Source: Streptomyces inhibens (GTDB lineage: Bacteria > Actinomycetota > Actinomycetes > Streptomycetales > Streptomycetaceae). From it: a stretch of DNA of 64,000 bases. The position numbers were made by a program, and so were the translations under genes. Of the stretch, positions 1-9,930 are shown one piece after another (the stretch's first letter is position 1; each line of letters opens with the position of its first letter). The notes beneath the pieces were generated by a model, which worked only from the letters and a program-made list of their open reading frames with translations, was not told the origin of the DNA and did not search any database. Location: the NCBI RefSeq assembly GCF_003389455.1, contig NZ_QUAC01000158.1, forward strand, positions 1 to 64,000, given 5' to 3'.

Positions 1-114
1 GGGCCGGTGGCGGGCGGGCCGGCGGCGGCGGCGGGTGCCGGGCCGGCCGGGGTGCTGCGGGCCTGCCGGGTGACGATGGGCATCGGCATGCTGGCGATGC
101 TGCTGGCGCTGTGA
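1..114 (+). CDS. C-terminal end of a membrane protein, probably DUF5134 family (partial)
   Basis: Only the last 37 codons are present and the gene begins outside the window. The tail is Ala/Gly-rich and then runs into a hydrophobic end containing RVTMGIGMLAMLLAL before TGA. This resembles the closing membrane helix of DUF5134 proteins, which in Streptomyces commonly lie directly upstream of an M56 metallopeptidase gene, as here. The family name is inferred mainly from that context; the reading frame itself is clear. Confidence 0.5.
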   Translation, partial: GPVAGGPAAAAGAGPAGVLRACRVTMGIGMLAMLLAL

Positions 115-252
115 GCTGCGCGGAGGCCCTCGCGGCGGCCGGCGGGCTAGCTCGCACGGGGTCCGCGACACACACCTCGGACCAGGGTGGCGTACATCAC
201 TTCCGTCGCGCGGCCGTACCAACGAGTAGTCGTCCGCTCATAGGCTGACGCC

Positions 253-1188
253 ATGATGGTCCCCCTCGCGCTGATGATTCTCGGCGTGCTGGCCGCGGCA
301 ACGGCGCCGCGGCTGATGGCCCGTTCCGACTGGCCCGACCGTGAACCGGTGCTCGCACTGTGGGTGTGGCAGTGCGTGGTCGCCGGCGTTCTGCTGTGCT
401 GTGTGCTCGCGATGTCACTGAGCGCGGCCGCCGCCTGGGAGGCCGTCCGCAGTCCGGTGTTCAGGTTCGCCCCACGGGTGGTCGTCGAGGCGTACGCCCT
501 CAAGGGATACGGGCCTTGGGCCGGCGTACTGGCCCTCCTCCTGGCGGGCGGCGGCGCATGGACGGCCGTCACACTGACCCGCGAGGTACGGGCGGCGCGG
601 GCCCGCCGCCGGCAGCGCCGGGCGGATCTGCTGCTGCGCTCCCCGCTGTTGCCCGGTGAGGAGCCCCTCGGGGAGCGGCTGGTCGTCCTGGAGGGCGACC
701 GCCCGGGGGCGTGGTGGCTACAGCACTCCTCGCCCCAACTGGTCATCACCACCTCGGCGTTGCGACGGCTGAAAGGCCGTCAGCTCGATGCGCTGATCGC
801 CCATGAGCAGGGCCATGTGCGGGCCCGGCACGATCTGCTGCTGTACTGCGCCTCGGCGCTGGCCGTCGGCTTTCCGCAGATCCCGGTGTTCGCCGCGTTC
901 CGCGACCAGGTGCACCGGCTGGTCGAACTCGCCGCCGACGATGTGGCCTCGCGCCGCTTCGGCCGGCTGACCATCGCCCTGGCACTGGTCGAACTCAACG
1001 AGGACCGCGGGGTGTTCGGCCCCTGCCCCGCCCAACTCGCCCAGGTACCACAGCGGGTGGACCGGCTGCTGTCCCCCGCGCCGCGCTTCACGCCGGGCCG
1101 CCGGCTGCGGATGACGGCGTACGCGGCGCTGGTGCCCGCGGTGCCGCTGCTGGTGACGTTCATCCCCGGGCTGAGCGCGCTGACGTAG
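253..1188 (+). CDS. M56 family membrane metallopeptidase
   Basis: A 311-residue integral membrane zinc protease of the BlaR1/HtpX-like M56 family. The zinc motif HEQGH is at residues 184-188, with an acidic stretch (ELAADDVASR) about 40 residues later that can supply the third ligand. Hydrophobic segments lie near residues 3-20, 36-60, 88-108 and 287-308, so the catalytic segment sits between helices on the cytoplasmic face, as usual for the family. No penicillin-sensor domain follows, so it is a stand-alone peptidase. In many actinomycetes such genes pair with a BlaI repressor, but none is visible here; the upstream DUF5134-like gene is the usual neighbour. The substrate is unknown. The ATG at 253 is followed directly by a second ATG, so the start is uncertain by one codon. 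Confidence 0.85.
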   Translation: MMVPLALMILGVLAAATAPRLMARSDWPDREPVLALWVWQCVVAGVLLCCVLAMSLSAAAAWEAVRSPVFRFAPRVVVEAYALKGYGPWAGVLALLLAGGGAWTAVTLTREVRAARARRRQRRADLLLRSPLLPGEEPLGERLVVLEGDRPGAWWLQHSSPQLVITTSALRRLKGRQLDALIAHEQGHVRARHDLLLYCASALAVGFPQIPVFAAFRDQVHRLVELAADDVASRRFGRLTIALALVELNEDRGVFGPCPAQLAQVPQRVDRLLSPAPRFTPGRRLRMTAYAALVPAVPLLVTFIPGLSALT

Positions 1189-1233
1189 GGCGCGGCCTCG
1201 CCCGTGGCGCCCGGTATCGGCGAGGATCGTCCC

Positions 1234-1938
1234 ATGCCGCCGACGCCGCGCCCCACCGTCCGGACGTCCACCGTGGGCGACGGCCCCTTCGCCTTCGCGC
1301 CCGCTCCCCCCGCGCTGCGCCGGGCGCTGCTCCTCGCCGCTCTCTTCACCCTGCTGCTCACCCTGGTCGTCCTGCGCTGGGGCCCGTTGCTGTCCCTGGA
1401 CGCGGCCGTGACCGGCGCGCTGCACCGTACGGCGGTCGCCGCGCCCGGCTGGACCCGCCTCAACCGGGTGCTCACCGACTGGGTGTGGGATCCGTGGACG
1501 ATGCGCGTGGTGCTCGCGGCGGCGGTCGGTCTGCTCGTACGGCGGGGTGCGCGGCTGCTCGGTGTCTGGGTGGCGGCCACCGCGCTCGCCGGTACGGGGC
1601 TGCAACAGGGGCTGAAGGCGGTGGTGGGCCGGGCGCGCCCCGTCTGGCCGGATCCGGTGGACTCCGCGCACTACGCGGCGTTCCCCTCGGGGCACGCGAT
1701 GTCGGTGCTGGTCGCGGGCGCCCTGGTGCTCTGGCTGCTGCGGCTGCACGGGGCGCGCCCGTTGTGGCGGTGGACGGCCCGTACGGTGGTCGTGGTCTCG
1801 GTCGTCGGCGTCGGCTTCACCCGGGTGTATCTGGGCGTGCACTGGCCGTCGGACGTCGTCGGCGGCTGGCTGCTGGGCGGCGCCCTGGTGGCCGGGGCGG
1901 CAGCGGCGTACCACGGCTGTGTAAGGGCTGTCCCGTAA
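1234..1938 (+). CDS. PAP2 family phosphatase (lipid phosphatase-like)
   Basis: A 234-residue membrane protein of the type 2 phosphatidic acid phosphatase superfamily, expected to dephosphorylate undecaprenyl pyrophosphate, phosphatidic acid or a similar lipid phosphate at the membrane. All three signature motifs are present: KAVVGRARP, then FPSGHAMS, then RVYLGVHWPSDVVGG with the catalytic His. Hydrophobic helices separate them. The ATG at 1234 is chosen over an in-frame GTG 10 codons upstream. The last codons (VRAVP then stop) are supplied by the left terminal repeat of a MITE-like insertion. Without that insertion the frame would run 17 codons further and end in an ATGA overlap with the HAD gene, so the C-terminus has been replaced. 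Confidence 0.88.
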   Translation: MPPTPRPTVRTSTVGDGPFAFAPAPPALRRALLLAALFTLLLTLVVLRWGPLLSLDAAVTGALHRTAVAAPGWTRLNRVLTDWVWDPWTMRVVLAAAVGLLVRRGARLLGVWVAATALAGTGLQQGLKAVVGRARPVWPDPVDSAHYAAFPSGHAMSVLVAGALVLWLLRLHGARPLWRWTARTVVVVSVVGVGFTRVYLGVHWPSDVVGGWLLGGALVAGAAAAYHGCVRAVP

Positions 1939-2172
1939 TCCCTGGTGGAGCAGCGCACGGCGTCAGATGCACTGCACTCGCTGCGCTCGCTCCGTCTCGG
2001 CTCTTGCCTTCGTGCCCTGGATGCCGAGCTGCATCGCAAGGCGGAGGGACGTCCGGATACTGGGCGTATCCGGATATTCCGACAACGCGGCGTGGGGGCA
2101 CCTCCCAGCGTTAGCTGGGGGAGTGCCGTAGCTGTCGTCGTGCGCCCGCCAGGGATTACGGGACAGCCCTTA
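1922..2172. mobile_element. MITE-like element with perfect 24-bp terminal inverted repeats
   Basis: About 250 bp bounded by a perfect inverted repeat: the left arm starts TAAGGGCTGTCCCGTAATCC (1922-1945) and its exact reverse complement is at 2149-2172. The TA at each outer edge could be a TA target duplication. There is no transposase frame inside. The interior holds a palindromic segment (CACCTCCCAGC..GCTGGGGGAG, about 2099-2123) of a kind common between Streptomyces genes. It lies exactly between the PAP2 and HAD genes. Which transposase mobilises it cannot be told from this window; no transposase with matching ends is present here. Confidence 0.85.
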
Positions 2173-2219
2173 CCGCGGACGGATCGGCCCGGCGCCGTGC
2201 GCGGGGCAGGATGGCCGTC

Positions 2220-2918
2220 ATGACCACGATCGAGGGTGTGCTCTTCGACTTCTCCGGGACCCTGCTGCGGATCGAGTCCGCCGAGTCCTGGCTGCGCGCG
2301 GCCCTGTCCGCGTCCGGCACGGACATGGACGAGGCGGAGATCGCCCGCCGGGCGGCCGAGCTGGAACGGGCCGGCGCGTTGCCCGGCGGCTCCTCGCCCG
2401 TCGAGATCCCCGCCGGCCTGGCCGGCCTGTGGGAGATCCGCGACCGCGACGCCCGCCACCACCGCGCGGTGTACACCGGCCTGGCCCGCCAAGTCCCGCT
2501 CCCCCGGCCGGAGTTGTACGACGCGCTCTACGACCGCCATATGACGGCGGACGCCTGGCACCCCTACCCGGACGCCGCCGGGGTGCTGGCGGAACTGCAC
2601 CGGCGCGGCACCCGGATCGGCGTACTGAGCAATATCGGCTGGGATCTGCGGCCGGTGCTGCGGGCGCACGGTCTGGACCGCTATGTGGACTGCTGTGTGC
2701 TGTCCTACGAGCAGGGCATCCAGAAGCCGGACCCGCGGCTCTTCGCCGTCGCCTGCCGGGAGTTGGGGCTGGATCCGTCCGCCGTGCTGATGGTGGGCGA
2801 CGACCGCACGGCGGACGGCGGGGCCACGGCGCTGGGCTGCGCCTTCATGTGGGTGGACCATCTGCCGGTGGACCGGCGCCCGGACGGCCTGCGCCCGGTG
2901 CTGGACCTCGTGGGCTGA
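2220..2918 (+). CDS. HAD family hydrolase
   Basis: A 232-residue haloacid dehalogenase superfamily protein, probably a small-molecule phosphatase. Motif I reads FDFSGTL, so the nucleophile Asp is present but the usual second Asp (DxD) is Ser. Motif II is VLSNIG, motif III the Lys in IQKPDPR, and motif IV is VGDDRTADG. The Ser at the acid/base position suggests a dehalogenase-like or otherwise non-standard HAD rather than a classic phosphatase. The ATG at 2220 has AGGA eight bases upstream; another ATG is at 2211. Removing the upstream MITE would place the PAP2 stop codon in an ATGA overlap with this start, indicating former translational coupling. Confidence 0.8.
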   Translation: MTTIEGVLFDFSGTLLRIESAESWLRAALSASGTDMDEAEIARRAAELERAGALPGGSSPVEIPAGLAGLWEIRDRDARHHRAVYTGLARQVPLPRPELYDALYDRHMTADAWHPYPDAAGVLAELHRRGTRIGVLSNIGWDLRPVLRAHGLDRYVDCCVLSYEQGIQKPDPRLFAVACRELGLDPSAVLMVGDDRTADGGATALGCAFMWVDHLPVDRRPDGLRPVLDLVG

Positions 2919-2939
2919 GGGTTCGGGCGCCGGGCGGGG

Positions 2940-3338
2940 TCAGTCCGCCGCCCGCAGAGCCAGCCATTGCTGGAGCTCGACGAGGTTGCCTTCGGGGTCC
3001 TTGAGGTGGGCGACCCGCATCCGGTCCGTCATCGGGGCCGGGCCGTGGGCGAGGACGGCGCCGCGCGCGGTGATCTCCGCGCAGTAACTGTCGAGGTCGT
3101 CGACCCGCAGGACGACAAGGGACCGGTATCCGGCCGGCGCCGCCGACAGCTCACCGAGGACCTGGCCCATCTGTGCGCGCCCCTGCAACGCGATACCCGC
3201 GGAGCCGCCATCACAGCTGAACTTCGCATACGGGCCGTCCTCGGCCTCGAACTGCGGCTTCAGCCCCAGGACATCCTGGTAGAAGCGGTAACAGCCGCGG
3301 AAGTCGGTGACCAGCAGGCGGATCTGGGCGAGTTCCAT
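2940..3338 (-). CDS. VOC family protein (glyoxalase/bleomycin-resistance fold)
   Basis: A 132-residue single-domain vicinal oxygen chelate protein with the paired beta-alpha-beta-beta-beta modules: an N-terminal half around VTDFRGCYRFYQDVLGL, and a C-terminal half with VDDLDSYCAEITARGA followed by HLKDPEGNLVELQQW. The Glu in the last motif is a usual metal ligand. Members include glyoxalases, dioxygenases and drug-binding proteins, and nothing here fixes the substrate. It is transcribed alone, convergent with the HAD gene and downstream of icd on the same strand, separated from icd by a strong terminator. Confidence 0.85.
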   Translation of the reverse strand: MELAQIRLLVTDFRGCYRFYQDVLGLKPQFEAEDGPYAKFSCDGGSAGIALQGRAQMGQVLGELSAAPAGYRSLVVLRVDDLDSYCAEITARGAVLAHGPAPMTDRMRVAHLKDPEGNLVELQQWLALRAAD

Positions 3339-3446
3339 CGATACCCCCGTGAGATGTCGTACGTGCGCTGCCGGACCGACGCTACCTCCGACGGCGGCCG
3401 CCCGCTCGCGCAGTGTCGCGAAGTCCGCCCGGCGGCGGAAACGAAG

Positions 3447-3480
3447 CCGCCCCGGCCGGGCGAAGTGCCGGCCGGGGCGG
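3447..3480 (-). terminator. Rho-independent-type terminator after icd
   Basis: A perfect 13-bp GC-rich stem (CCGCCCCGGCCGG at 3447-3459, complement at 3468-3480) with an 8-nt loop. It begins 24 bases past the icd stop codon and separates icd from the VOC gene. There is no clear U-tract, as is usual in Streptomyces. Confidence 0.85.
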
Positions 3481-3503
3481 AACGGGGTTGGTGCGCTGAC
3501 GCG

Positions 3504-6192
<2,689 letters not shown>

Positions 6193-6972
6193 ATGACCAC
6201 CACCGCCTATCTCGACGCGCTCTTCTCCCTCGCCGGCCGCACCGCCCTGGTCACCGGGGGCAGTTCCGGTATCGGCCGGGCCATCGCCGAGGCGCTGGGC
6301 CGCGCCGGGGCCGAGGTGGTGCTGCTGGCCCGGCGCGCGGAGCCACTGCGGGCGGCCACCGCGGAGCTGCGTGCGGCGGGCTGTACGGCGGACTGGCTCG
6401 CTGCCGACCTGGGCGACCGGGACGCGGTAGGCCAGGGAGCCGAGGAGATGGTGCGGCGGCACGGCGAGCCCGACATCCTCGTCAATGCCGCCGGGGTCAA
6501 CCCCCGTCCACCGATGGGCGATCTGACCACGCCCGACTGGGATCGCACGATGGCCGTCAACCTGGAAGCGCCGTTTCTGCTCGGGCAGCGCTTCGGGCCC
6601 GGTATGGCGGAGCGCGGCTGGGGGCGGATCATCCATATCGCCTCGCAGCAGGCGGTCCGGGCGTTCGGCAACAGCGGTGCGTACGGGGTGTCCAAGGCGG
6701 GGCTGGCGGCGCTGGCCCGCTCCCAGGCGGAGGCCTGGTCGCGGCACGGCGTGAGCGTCAATGCGCTGGCGCCCGGCTTCGTGCGTACCCCGCTGAACGA
6801 GGCCGTGTTCGCCGACGCCGGGCGCACCGAGGCGATGGCGCGCCGGACGATGGCCGGGCGCAACGGCGAACTGGACGACTTCGCGGGCGCGGCGGTGTTC
6901 CTGGCCGGTCCGGGGGCGGCGTATGTGACCGGGCAGACGGTGTTCGTGGACGGTGGGTTCTCGGTGACGTGA
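6193..6972 (+). CDS. SDR family oxidoreductase
   Basis: A 259-residue classical short-chain dehydrogenase/reductase. The cofactor motif TGGSSGIG lies near the N-terminus, NAAG follows at the NNAG position, and the catalytic Ser151-Tyr164-Lys168 set is complete (ASQQ.. then YGVSK). The C-terminal half has the PGFVRT substrate loop and ends VTGQTVFVDGGFSVT, typical of gluconate/3-oxoacyl-type SDRs. The ATG at 6193 lies 11 bases after AGGAGG; a TTG nine bases upstream is too close to that site. It is the first gene of the catabolic island and is separated from the acyl-CoA dehydrogenase by a promoter/operator region, so it may be transcribed independently of the genes after it. The substrate is not deducible; an alcohol or hydroxyacyl intermediate of the same pathway is likely. 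Confidence 0.88.
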   Translation: MTTTAYLDALFSLAGRTALVTGGSSGIGRAIAEALGRAGAEVVLLARRAEPLRAATAELRAAGCTADWLAADLGDRDAVGQGAEEMVRRHGEPDILVNAAGVNPRPPMGDLTTPDWDRTMAVNLEAPFLLGQRFGPGMAERGWGRIIHIASQQAVRAFGNSGAYGVSKAGLAALARSQAEAWSRHGVSVNALAPGFVRTPLNEAVFADAGRTEAMARRTMAGRNGELDDFAGAAVFLAGPGAAYVTGQTVFVDGGFSVT

Positions 6973-6993
6973 CCGGCCGGCAGCCCGCCGATT

Positions 6994-7066
6994 ACTGAAC
7001 CACAATTCAGCAACAGATCCGTTGACACGGCCGCCGACCGCTCCAGATACTGACTCGCGGTTCAGT
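6994..7066 (+). promoter_or_regulatory. Promoter with two operator-like palindromes upstream of the acyl-CoA dehydrogenase operon
   Basis: TTGACA (7022-7027) and GATACT (7046-7051) are 18 bases apart and make a good housekeeping-type promoter. It is framed by two copies of one 17-base word: ACTGAACCACAATTCAG at 6994-7010 on the plus strand, and ACTGAACCGCGAGTCAG read on the minus strand (7050-7066). Each is itself an imperfect palindrome with CTGA/TCAG ends. One copy lies just upstream of the -35 and the other overlaps the -10, a layout suited to repression by a TetR-type dimer; the TetR gene at the far end of the island is the obvious candidate. Confidence 0.65.
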
Positions 7067-7099
7067 TATTTCCCGCGCCGCCGCCCGCCTGGAGGCACC

Positions 7100-8257
7100 A
7101 TGTCCGCGCTCCCCACCGAACTGGTCCCGCTCACCCCCGAACAGTCCGACATCATCGACCTCGCCCGTGCCTTCGCCCGCGACGAGATCCGCCCGCGGGC
7201 CCGCGCCGTCGACGAGGCGGACACCGTCACCCCGTGGGACCTGTGGCGCTCCGCCGCCGAGGTCGGCATCACCGGATTCATGCTCCCCGAGGAGTACGGA
7301 GGCGGCGGCTTCACCGATGTCTTCAGCCAGGTCCTGGTCCAGGAGGAGCTGTGCGTCGGCGACCTCGGCATCGGCAATCTGCTCTGCTCCAACGGGTTCT
7401 TCGCCGACCCGGTGCTCGCCCTCGGCACCAAGGAGCAGCAGCACACCTGGCTCACCCCGCTCGCCGGGCCCGGCACCCCGATGACCGCGCTTGCCACCAC
7501 CGAGCCGGGTGCCGGCTCGGACGCCGCAGGCATCACCACCACCGCGACCCCCGTCGACGGCGGCTATCTGCTGAGCGGCCAGAAGGCCTGGATCTCCAAC
7601 GCGGGCGAGGCCGAGCAGTACGTCGTCTTCGCCAAGACCGACCCCGCCCTGCGCTCCCGGGGCGTGACGGCGTTTCTGCTCCGCAAGGACACCGAAGGCG
7701 TCACCTTCGGCGAGCCGATGCGCAAGATGGGCCAGCGGGCCATCGTCTGCCGGGAGATCTTCTTCGAGGACGCCTTTGTGCCCGCCGAGCAGCGCCTGGG
7801 CGACGAAGGCCAGGGGTTCCGCGGTCTGATGCGCACCTTCGACATCTCCCGCACGGTGCTGGGCGCCGCCGCGACGGGCGTGGCCCGGGCCGCGTACGAG
7901 TACGCCGTCGAGTACGCCCGTACGCGCACCCAGTTCGGCAAGCCGATCATCGAGCACCAGGCCGTCGCCTTCCGTCTCGCGGACATGCGGACGCGGCTGG
8001 AACAGGCCCGGCTGATGACCTGGCGCGCCGCCAAGCGGCTGGACGCCGGTCTGGAGGCGACGACCGAGGCCGCGATGGCGAAGCTGACGGCCTCGGAGAC
8101 CGCCGCCTACTGCACCTGGGCCGCGGTGCAGACGCTCGGCGGCTGGGGGTACTCGCGCGAGTACCCGGTCGAGCAGTGGATGCGCGACGCCCGGCTGGAG
8201 GAGATCGAGGAAGGCACCTCGGACATCATGCGGCTCGTCATCGGGCGGGGACTGTGA
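7100..8257 (+). CDS. Acyl-CoA dehydrogenase
   Basis: A 385-residue flavoprotein of the acyl-CoA dehydrogenase family, which introduces a trans-2,3 double bond into an acyl-CoA and passes electrons to ETF. The N-terminal helical domain is followed by the signature ALATTEPGAGSDAAG, the middle beta domain (GQKAWISNAGEA), and the C-terminal helical domain with RTQFGKPIIEHQAVAFRLADM and QTLGGWGYSREYPVEQWMRDARLEEIEEGTSDI. The Glu in IEEGTS is at the position of the catalytic base of short/medium-chain members. The ATG at 7100 follows GGAGG at an ideal distance. It opens a run of five genes joined by 4-nt overlaps and is preceded by a promoter with palindromes. The chain specificity (short, branched or aromatic) cannot be read from the sequence. 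Confidence 0.93.
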   Translation: MSALPTELVPLTPEQSDIIDLARAFARDEIRPRARAVDEADTVTPWDLWRSAAEVGITGFMLPEEYGGGGFTDVFSQVLVQEELCVGDLGIGNLLCSNGFFADPVLALGTKEQQHTWLTPLAGPGTPMTALATTEPGAGSDAAGITTTATPVDGGYLLSGQKAWISNAGEAEQYVVFAKTDPALRSRGVTAFLLRKDTEGVTFGEPMRKMGQRAIVCREIFFEDAFVPAEQRLGDEGQGFRGLMRTFDISRTVLGAAATGVARAAYEYAVEYARTRTQFGKPIIEHQAVAFRLADMRTRLEQARLMTWRAAKRLDAGLEATTEAAMAKLTASETAAYCTWAAVQTLGGWGYSREYPVEQWMRDARLEEIEEGTSDIMRLVIGRGL

Positions 8258-9930
8258 GGGGATGCGGCACCGGGACGGGCTCCTCGGTGCTCACCGGCGG
8301 GGAGGCGCTCGTCCGGGCGCTGGCCGCCCATGGCACCGACCTCGCCTTCGGCATCCCCGGCACCCACAACCTGGAGATCTACCGCCATCTCGCGCCGTAC
8401 GGCATCCGGCACCTCGCGCCCCGCCACGAGCAGGGCGCCGGCTATGCCGCCGACGGCTACGCCCGTGCCACCGGCCGCCCCGGAGTCGCGATCACCACCA
8501 CCGGGCCCGCCCTGCTGAACATCGCGGCCGCGGTCGGCCAGGCGTACTCCGACAGCGTTCCGCTGCTGGTCGTCTCCCCCGGTATGCCGCTGCGCCACCC
8601 TCGACTGGCCACCGGGATGCTGCACGAAATGCCCAGCCAGACCGAGGCGTTCCGGCATATCACCGCCTTCAGCCATCGGGTCTCCTCGGTCGAGGAGATC
8701 GGTGCGGCCGTCGCCCGCGCCTTCACACTGTTCCGTACGCAGCGGCCCCGCCCCGTCCATATCGAGGTACCGCTCGATCTGCTGACGGCCGCCGAACCGG
8801 CTGGCGCGCCCCGAGTGGCGCCACCGCATCTGCCGGTCCGCCCACGGCCGGAGGCGCTCCGGGAGGCGGCCGAGGCGCTGCGCCGGGCGCGCCGTCCCGC
8901 TCTGGTGCTCGGCGGCGGCGCCCACGGGGCGGGGGCCGAGGCGCTGGCACTGGCCGAGCGGCTGGGCGCGGCGGTGGCGACGACCGCGAACGGCAAGGGG
9001 GCCTTCCCGGAGTCCCATCCGCGCGCGCTCGGCGTCCGGCTGCACACCCCGGCCGTGCAGAAGTGGCTGGCCGGCAGCGACGCCGTCCTCGCCGTCGGCA
9101 CCGAACTCGCCGAGTCCGACCTGTGGTCCGCCCCGCCCGCGCTCACCGGCACCCTGATCCGGGTCGATATCGACCCGGCGCAGATGTACGCGGTGCTGCC
9201 CGCGGACATTGCGCTGGTCGGCGAGGCGCGGGAGACGCTGCGGGCGCTGTTGGACGAACTGCCCCGCGTGCGGGACGAGGACGGCTCCACCACCGCCCCC
9301 GCCCCCGTGGACGCCGCCGCGCTGCGCGCCGAGGCCGACGCGGGGACGGCCGGCGGGCGCGACGGGCGCCGGCTGCCGTTCCTCGCCGCGATCCGGTCCG
9401 TCCTCCCGCCCGGGGCCGTGCTGACCTCCGACAGCGCGCAGTGCTGCTACTACGGCGCGCTGCCGCACCTGCCCGTCGACCCGCCCGGCCGCTACCTCCA
9501 CCCCACCGGATTCGGCACCCTGGGCTATGCGTTGCCCGCCGCCATCGGCGCCAAAGCGGGCGCCCCCGAGCGGCCGGTCGTCGCGCTCAGCGGGGACGGC
9601 GGATTCCAGTTCACCGTCCAGGAACTGGCCACCGCGGCCGGCCTGGCGCTGCCGCTGCCGGTCGTGGTCTTCGACAACGGCGGCTACGGGGAGATCCGCG
9701 ACGAGATGGCCGCCCGCGGCGACGCCCCCGTGGCCGTCGACCATCCGCCGCTCGACCTGGGCGCACTGGCCCGCGCGTACGGCGGACACGGCGCCCGCGC
9801 GACCACCCCCGCCGCGCTCGCCGAAGCCCTGCGCACCGCCCTGACCGTGCCGGGCCCCACCGTGATCACCGTCCCCGAGCCGGCGGACCACCGCGAACCG
9901 GCCCACCCCACCGAGGAGACCGACCTGTGA
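8254..9930 (+). CDS. Thiamine-diphosphate-dependent enzyme, acetolactate synthase-like fold (2-oxo acid decarboxylase candidate)
   Basis: A 558-residue three-domain ThDP enzyme. The catalytic Glu is Glu59 in RHEQGAGYAADGYARATG; the C-terminal ThDP/Mg site runs from Gly447-Asp448-Gly449 (GDGGFQFTVQEL) to Asn475 (FDNGGYGEI). The closest family memory is the AruI-type 5-guanidino-2-oxopentanoate decarboxylase group: the GTHNLEIYRHL segment and the AVGQAYSDSVPLLVVS segment fit better there than in true acetolactate synthases. A 2-oxo acid decarboxylase or carboligase role is therefore inferred. The GTG start overlaps the acyl-CoA dehydrogenase stop (GTGA), and its own stop overlaps the next gene, so it is translationally coupled on both sides. 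Paired with an amino-acid dehydrogenase, it could act on the 2-oxo acid that enzyme makes. Confidence 0.85.
   Translation: MRGCGTGTGSSVLTGGEALVRALAAHGTDLAFGIPGTHNLEIYRHLAPYGIRHLAPRHEQGAGYAADGYARATGRPGVAITTTGPALLNIAAAVGQAYSDSVPLLVVSPGMPLRHPRLATGMLHEMPSQTEAFRHITAFSHRVSSVEEIGAAVARAFTLFRTQRPRPVHIEVPLDLLTAAEPAGAPRVAPPHLPVRPRPEALREAAEALRRARRPALVLGGGAHGAGAEALALAERLGAAVATTANGKGAFPESHPRALGVRLHTPAVQKWLAGSDAVLAVGTELAESDLWSAPPALTGTLIRVDIDPAQMYAVLPADIALVGEARETLRALLDELPRVRDEDGSTTAPAPVDAAALRAEADAGTAGGRDGRRLPFLAAIRSVLPPGAVLTSDSAQCCYYGALPHLPVDPPGRYLHPTGFGTLGYALPAAIGAKAGAPERPVVALSGDGGFQFTVQELATAAGLALPLPVVVFDNGGYGEIRDEMAARGDAPVAVDHPPLDLGALARAYGGHGARATTPAALAEALRTALTVPGPTVITVPEPADHREPAHPTEETDL

Noticed and set aside
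718-1914. Long minus-strand open frame of almost 400 codons opposite the M56 and PAP2 genes
   Set aside because: It is rich in Arg, Gly, Gln and His, has no family motif and lies exactly opposite two genes with clear catalytic motifs. It is an antisense shadow of high-GC coding DNA.
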